Origin: Volvox africanus
Taxonomy: Eukaryota; Chlorophyta; Chlorophyceae; Chlamydomonadales; Volvocaceae
Length of the DNA: 64,000 nucleotides
NCBI GenBank assembly: GCA_030268105.1
Contig: BSDZ01000017.1
Location: forward strand, 2,770,001 to 2,834,000
Direction: 5' to 3'
Below the pieces are notes generated by a model. That model did not search any database, had not been told where the DNA came from, and was given only the letters and a program-made list of their open reading frames with translations. Shown in pieces: positions 61,145 to 64,000 of this stretch; within the stretch, counting starts at the first letter, position 1, and every line of letters starts with the position of its first letter. Both the position numbers and the translations under genes were made by a program.

Positions 61145-64000
61145 CTACCCTCCCTTCCGAACCCCAACCCCACGACCGCCTGCACCTGCCGTGCCAGGCG
61201 CAGTCCCCATGTGCATATGCACCACTGGCACCGCCACTCCAATTGTCGGGTCCATTGCCAGCACCCCGCACTTCCCTGCAACAGCCCCACAGCCCTTGCC
61301 ATTCTGCTGCTCCCCGACGTCATCATCGTCATGGTCATCATTATCAACATCGTCATCATCCGGCTCCTCGCTCCCTATGTCGTGCTGAAGCACCTCCACA
61401 ACTGGTAATGCATTAAGCTGCGTATATGGCGCGTGGCGATGCTTGCAGCACAGCCGCCACATCAAAACGCTCCCAAAGCCAGCGATCAGCAGAACCATCT
61501 GCGCCACCAACAGAACGTACACAATTTCCACGCCGATATTGCGAGCGTGTTGGGCGCGACAGGCCTGACCCACATCAAAGCAGTACTGGAAACTGCGATC
61601 TGCGCTCGCTGCACCGCCGTCACCAGCGGCGGCGGCGGCGGCTGCATGGGCACCAGCCGACGCCAGCACCCGACGCAGCTGCCTCCAAATCGGCGGGATC
61701 AACCCAGCGCCGTCGGGAAGCCTCAGCACGGGATGGTCCTGACTGCGTGCCGGCGGAATCCCCGGATTGGCCAGCAGGTCCACGGCTGTGAGGCAGCAGC
61801 TGCGGCCGCTGCACGAGTCCACGTACACGACGCCATCGCGGATATCGTATGGCAGGCTAGAGCCGCGGACCGGTGTGTACGACGGGGGGAGGCTCTGACT
61901 GACACGAAGGCTTCCGTTGCCCAGGTCTAAGCCGTACAGATGCGAATCCTCGGGCGGGGTTCCGTAGCTGCGCACCACCACGACGCCGTACTGCTCGTCT
62001 ACTATATCCCACGCCTGCAGCCACGTCGACACGTTGTGGTAGCAGGTTGACATCCAGTTGAGAAGCACACGCTAATGGATGCATTGAACCCGACAACCCT
62101 GAGACCTTGTCGGGTCTACATACAAACGCAGTAGGAAGGCACACGTGACCACACCTCAAGAGACCACAACGTCAGGAAGAACACAGCAGCTAACACAAGG
62201 CATATCACGGGAAGGCACCCAGCGCGGGACGGCACATTATGTCTACAACGCGATCACATCTTACCCACTGCTCTTCCGTCCGCCCAACCCACCTGCAACT
62301 CCTGGCCCAGAGGGAGCTCAAAAGTCCAGCGCCTGCAGTTAGTTTGGAAGGCAAGGTTGCTGGCGTTAGGCAATCGCGAAAAAGAATCAAACACAGGACA
62401 GGGCGAAGCCGCGTGCCAGAGCTAAGTGAAGAGAGTTCAAAAACGCGGAGAGTCTTCCATTGCGCCTATATACCCGTTCCTCTCCACTCAACAGCTGGAA
62501 TGGAAAGAAGCCGCGAAAGACGCAGAACATTCCCAGCATGCATTTCAGCATAATGCCGTCACGTCACATAACAGCACACGATGAATCAATACTGCTTCTA
62601 CTCCTCCTTCTCCCCCCCCCTCGTGGCCCACATCCTGACAAAAGGAATCAGTTTATGTACATCAGGGCCCTGTGCCGTCTTCCCCTTCCTTCCTACTCTC
62701 TCTCCCTCCTCTCTCCCTCCCTCTCTCCCCCTCTCTCTCCCCCTCCCTTCCCCCCCTCCCTCCCTCCCTCCCTCCCTCCCTCCCTCCCTCCCTCCCTCCC
62801 TTTCCCTCCCTCCCTCCCTTTCCCTCCCTCCCTCCCTTTCCCTCCCTTTCCCTCCCTTTCCCTCCCTTTCCCTCCCTTTCCCTCTCTCCCTCCCTTTCCC
62901 TCCCTTTCCCTCCCTCCCTCCCTTTCCCTCCCTTTCCCTCCCTCCCTCCCTTTCCCTCCCTTTCCCTCCCTTTCCCTCCCTCCCTCCCTTTCCCTCCCTT
63001 TCCCTCCCTCCCTCCCTTTCCCTCCCTTTCCCTCCCTCCCTCCCTCCCTCCTTTTCCCTCCCTCCCTCCCTCCCTTTCCCTCCTTCCCTTTTCCTCCCTC
63101 CCTCCTTTCCCTCCCTCCCTCCCTTCCCCCCCTCCCTCCCTCCCTCCCTTCCCTCCCTCCCTTCCCTCCCTCCCTCCCTTTCCCTACTCTCCCTCCCATT
63201 CCTTTCCTCCCTCCCTCTCCATGCGTCGCACCTCTTGCCAGTGCTCCTGTCCAGCACGTGCACTGCCGCTCTCGTGGCCAGCACCAGGTCCTCACCCACT
63301 ACCAAAGGAAGCATGGCATTCGCACCTGCCTGCACGGGAAAGCCGCTGCGGTCCGAGCCCAGGTCAGACTTCCAAACTTTCTCCCCATTTCTTGAGGACA
63401 GCGCGAAGGCGCACAGCCGGGGGGCCCTGGTCCCATCTGGGTCGCTGCGGGAAAGATCCTGGTCACCTCTGAGGCCGCTGGGGCCTCCCTGGACAGCTCC
63501 TCCGGATGTGTCATGCGGACCACCGTCAGAATTGCGGCTCTCATTGGCCCCATCCACAATCCCATCGACAGCCACAGCGCTACTGTCCTGATCATCTCTC
63601 ACGGCAGCATCGGATCGCTCCAAGCCACGGAGGTCGGTGGCGGAGTAGAGCGCCCGCTGGCGGCGGCGGCGGCCGAGGTGATGGTATACTGCAATCCCGA
63701 CACTTGAGCTGCCCTCGCCGGCGGAGACACCACCCATCGCCGCCGCCGTTTTCCCAAGCGCATTCCCGGCACTGCTGCTCTCGCGCCAAATCTGTGAGAG
63801 CGGCTCCGCTGCTGCTTCCGCTGTTGCCATCATCCCATCACCGGTTAGCTGCTGCTTTGCTTCGTGTTCGTCTCCGTCATCGTCGTCGCATGGGCAGCCG
63901 AAGTAAAGGTGCTGATGCCCCACCACGGCCCCCGTGCACGTCAGCTGCGGCTCCGTGCTGCTATCCTCACCATGCCAAATGACCTTGCCAGTCGTCAGGT
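61145..64000 (-). CDS. PQQ-like beta-propeller, single-pass membrane protein, 5' end outside window
   Basis: Visible exons: 64000-63232 (entered from the right), a 40-nt exon 62332-62293, and 62014-61145 with the stop. Phases agree. Propeller repeats of the PQQ/quinoprotein type are seen: LTTGKVIWHGED at the edge; LCAFALSSRNGEKVWKSDL; VVGEDLVLATRAAVHVLDRS running into TGKRRWTFELPLGQELQAWD (the microexon supplies RRWTFELPLGQELQ); then DEQYGVVVVRSYG, HLYGLDLGNGSLRV and DIRDGVVYVDSCSG. A transmembrane helix (VEIVYVLLVAQMVLLIAGFG) follows near the end, then a short tail with an Asp cluster. I infer a lumenal or extracellular propeller with a short cytosolic tail. No kinase domain is present, which argues against IRE1. 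Binding of PQQ itself is not implied. Confidence 0.75.
62696..63185 (+). repeat. Polypyrimidine (CCCTCCCTTTCC)n tract in a PQQ-gene intron
   Basis: About 490 bases contain only C and T on the plus strand, mostly CCCT and CCCTTT units. Sparse interruptions extend it to about 63220, some ten bases from the splice donor at 63231. The transcribed RNA would be pure purine (GGGA-rich). Open plus-strand frames here are by-products. Confidence 0.95.

Noticed and set aside
62460..63591. Long plus-strand frames of Pro/Ser/Leu and minus-strand Gly/Arg/Glu frames
   Set aside because: They are created by the CT-only tract. Several frames are open at once, and the tract lies inside an intron of the PQQ-propeller gene.
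63232..64000. IRE1 lumenal domain
   Set aside because: PQQ-like blades and a following membrane helix invite this, but the protein ends soon after the helix with an Asp-rich tail and has no kinase/RNase.

Overview
This is eukaryotic nuclear DNA, most likely from a volvocine (Chlamydomonas/Volvox-type) green alga. The genes have many short GT-AG introns. Their proteins are alanine/glycine/glutamine-rich, with long disordered inserts around conserved cores. Centriole/cilium families (CEP44, FAM221) sit beside ordinary housekeeping genes, a proline-rich receptor-like protein is present, and TGTAA motifs (the volvocine poly(A) signal) lie behind several stop codons. No bacterial, viral, plastid or CRISPR features were seen. 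I built the gene models by hand from conserved protein blocks and splice sites, and checked that exon phases add up. Exon limits are predictions.

Layout from left to right: a single-pass receptor-like protein (minus, cut by the left edge; its last visible exon is open for 3.9 kb); an IWR1/RDM4-like Pol II assembly/import factor (plus, 8530-12832); a 2199-residue acidic protein with a coding 48-bp minisatellite (minus, 23654-15070); the ER Qb-SNARE SEC20 (minus, 26310-23971); nucleoporin NUP43 (plus, 27525-31474); a FAM221 cysteine-rich protein (minus, 35392-32375); the deadenylase PARN (plus, 36645-40226); centriole protein CEP44 (minus, 45836-41257); a CCDC137-like nucleolar protein (plus, 46286-48930); the SMN-complex helicase DDX20/Gemin3 with a huge YG-rich tail (minus, 56203-49643); the Hsp90 co-chaperone AHA1 (minus, 59755-57462); and a PQQ-propeller membrane protein cut by the right edge (minus, 64000-61145).

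The genes are not an operon. Several pairs are divergent and may share promoters (receptor/IWR1, SEC20/NUP43, FAM221/PARN, and CEP44/CCDC137 only 449 bp apart). Nuclear RNA biology (IWR1, PARN, DDX20, CCDC137, NUP43) and the centriole/cilium (CEP44, FAM221) recur, but this may be chance.

The least ordinary items are: the receptor-like protein with a predicted carbohydrate-binding ectodomain and a very long intracellular region; a miRNA-like hairpin in an AT-rich DDX20 intron; an inverted repeat in an IWR1 intron; a perfect 18-bp palindrome in an intron of the repeat-protein gene; a splice donor inside a (GT)12 repeat in PARN; and a roughly 490-nt pure polypyrimidine tract almost touching a splice donor in the PQQ gene.
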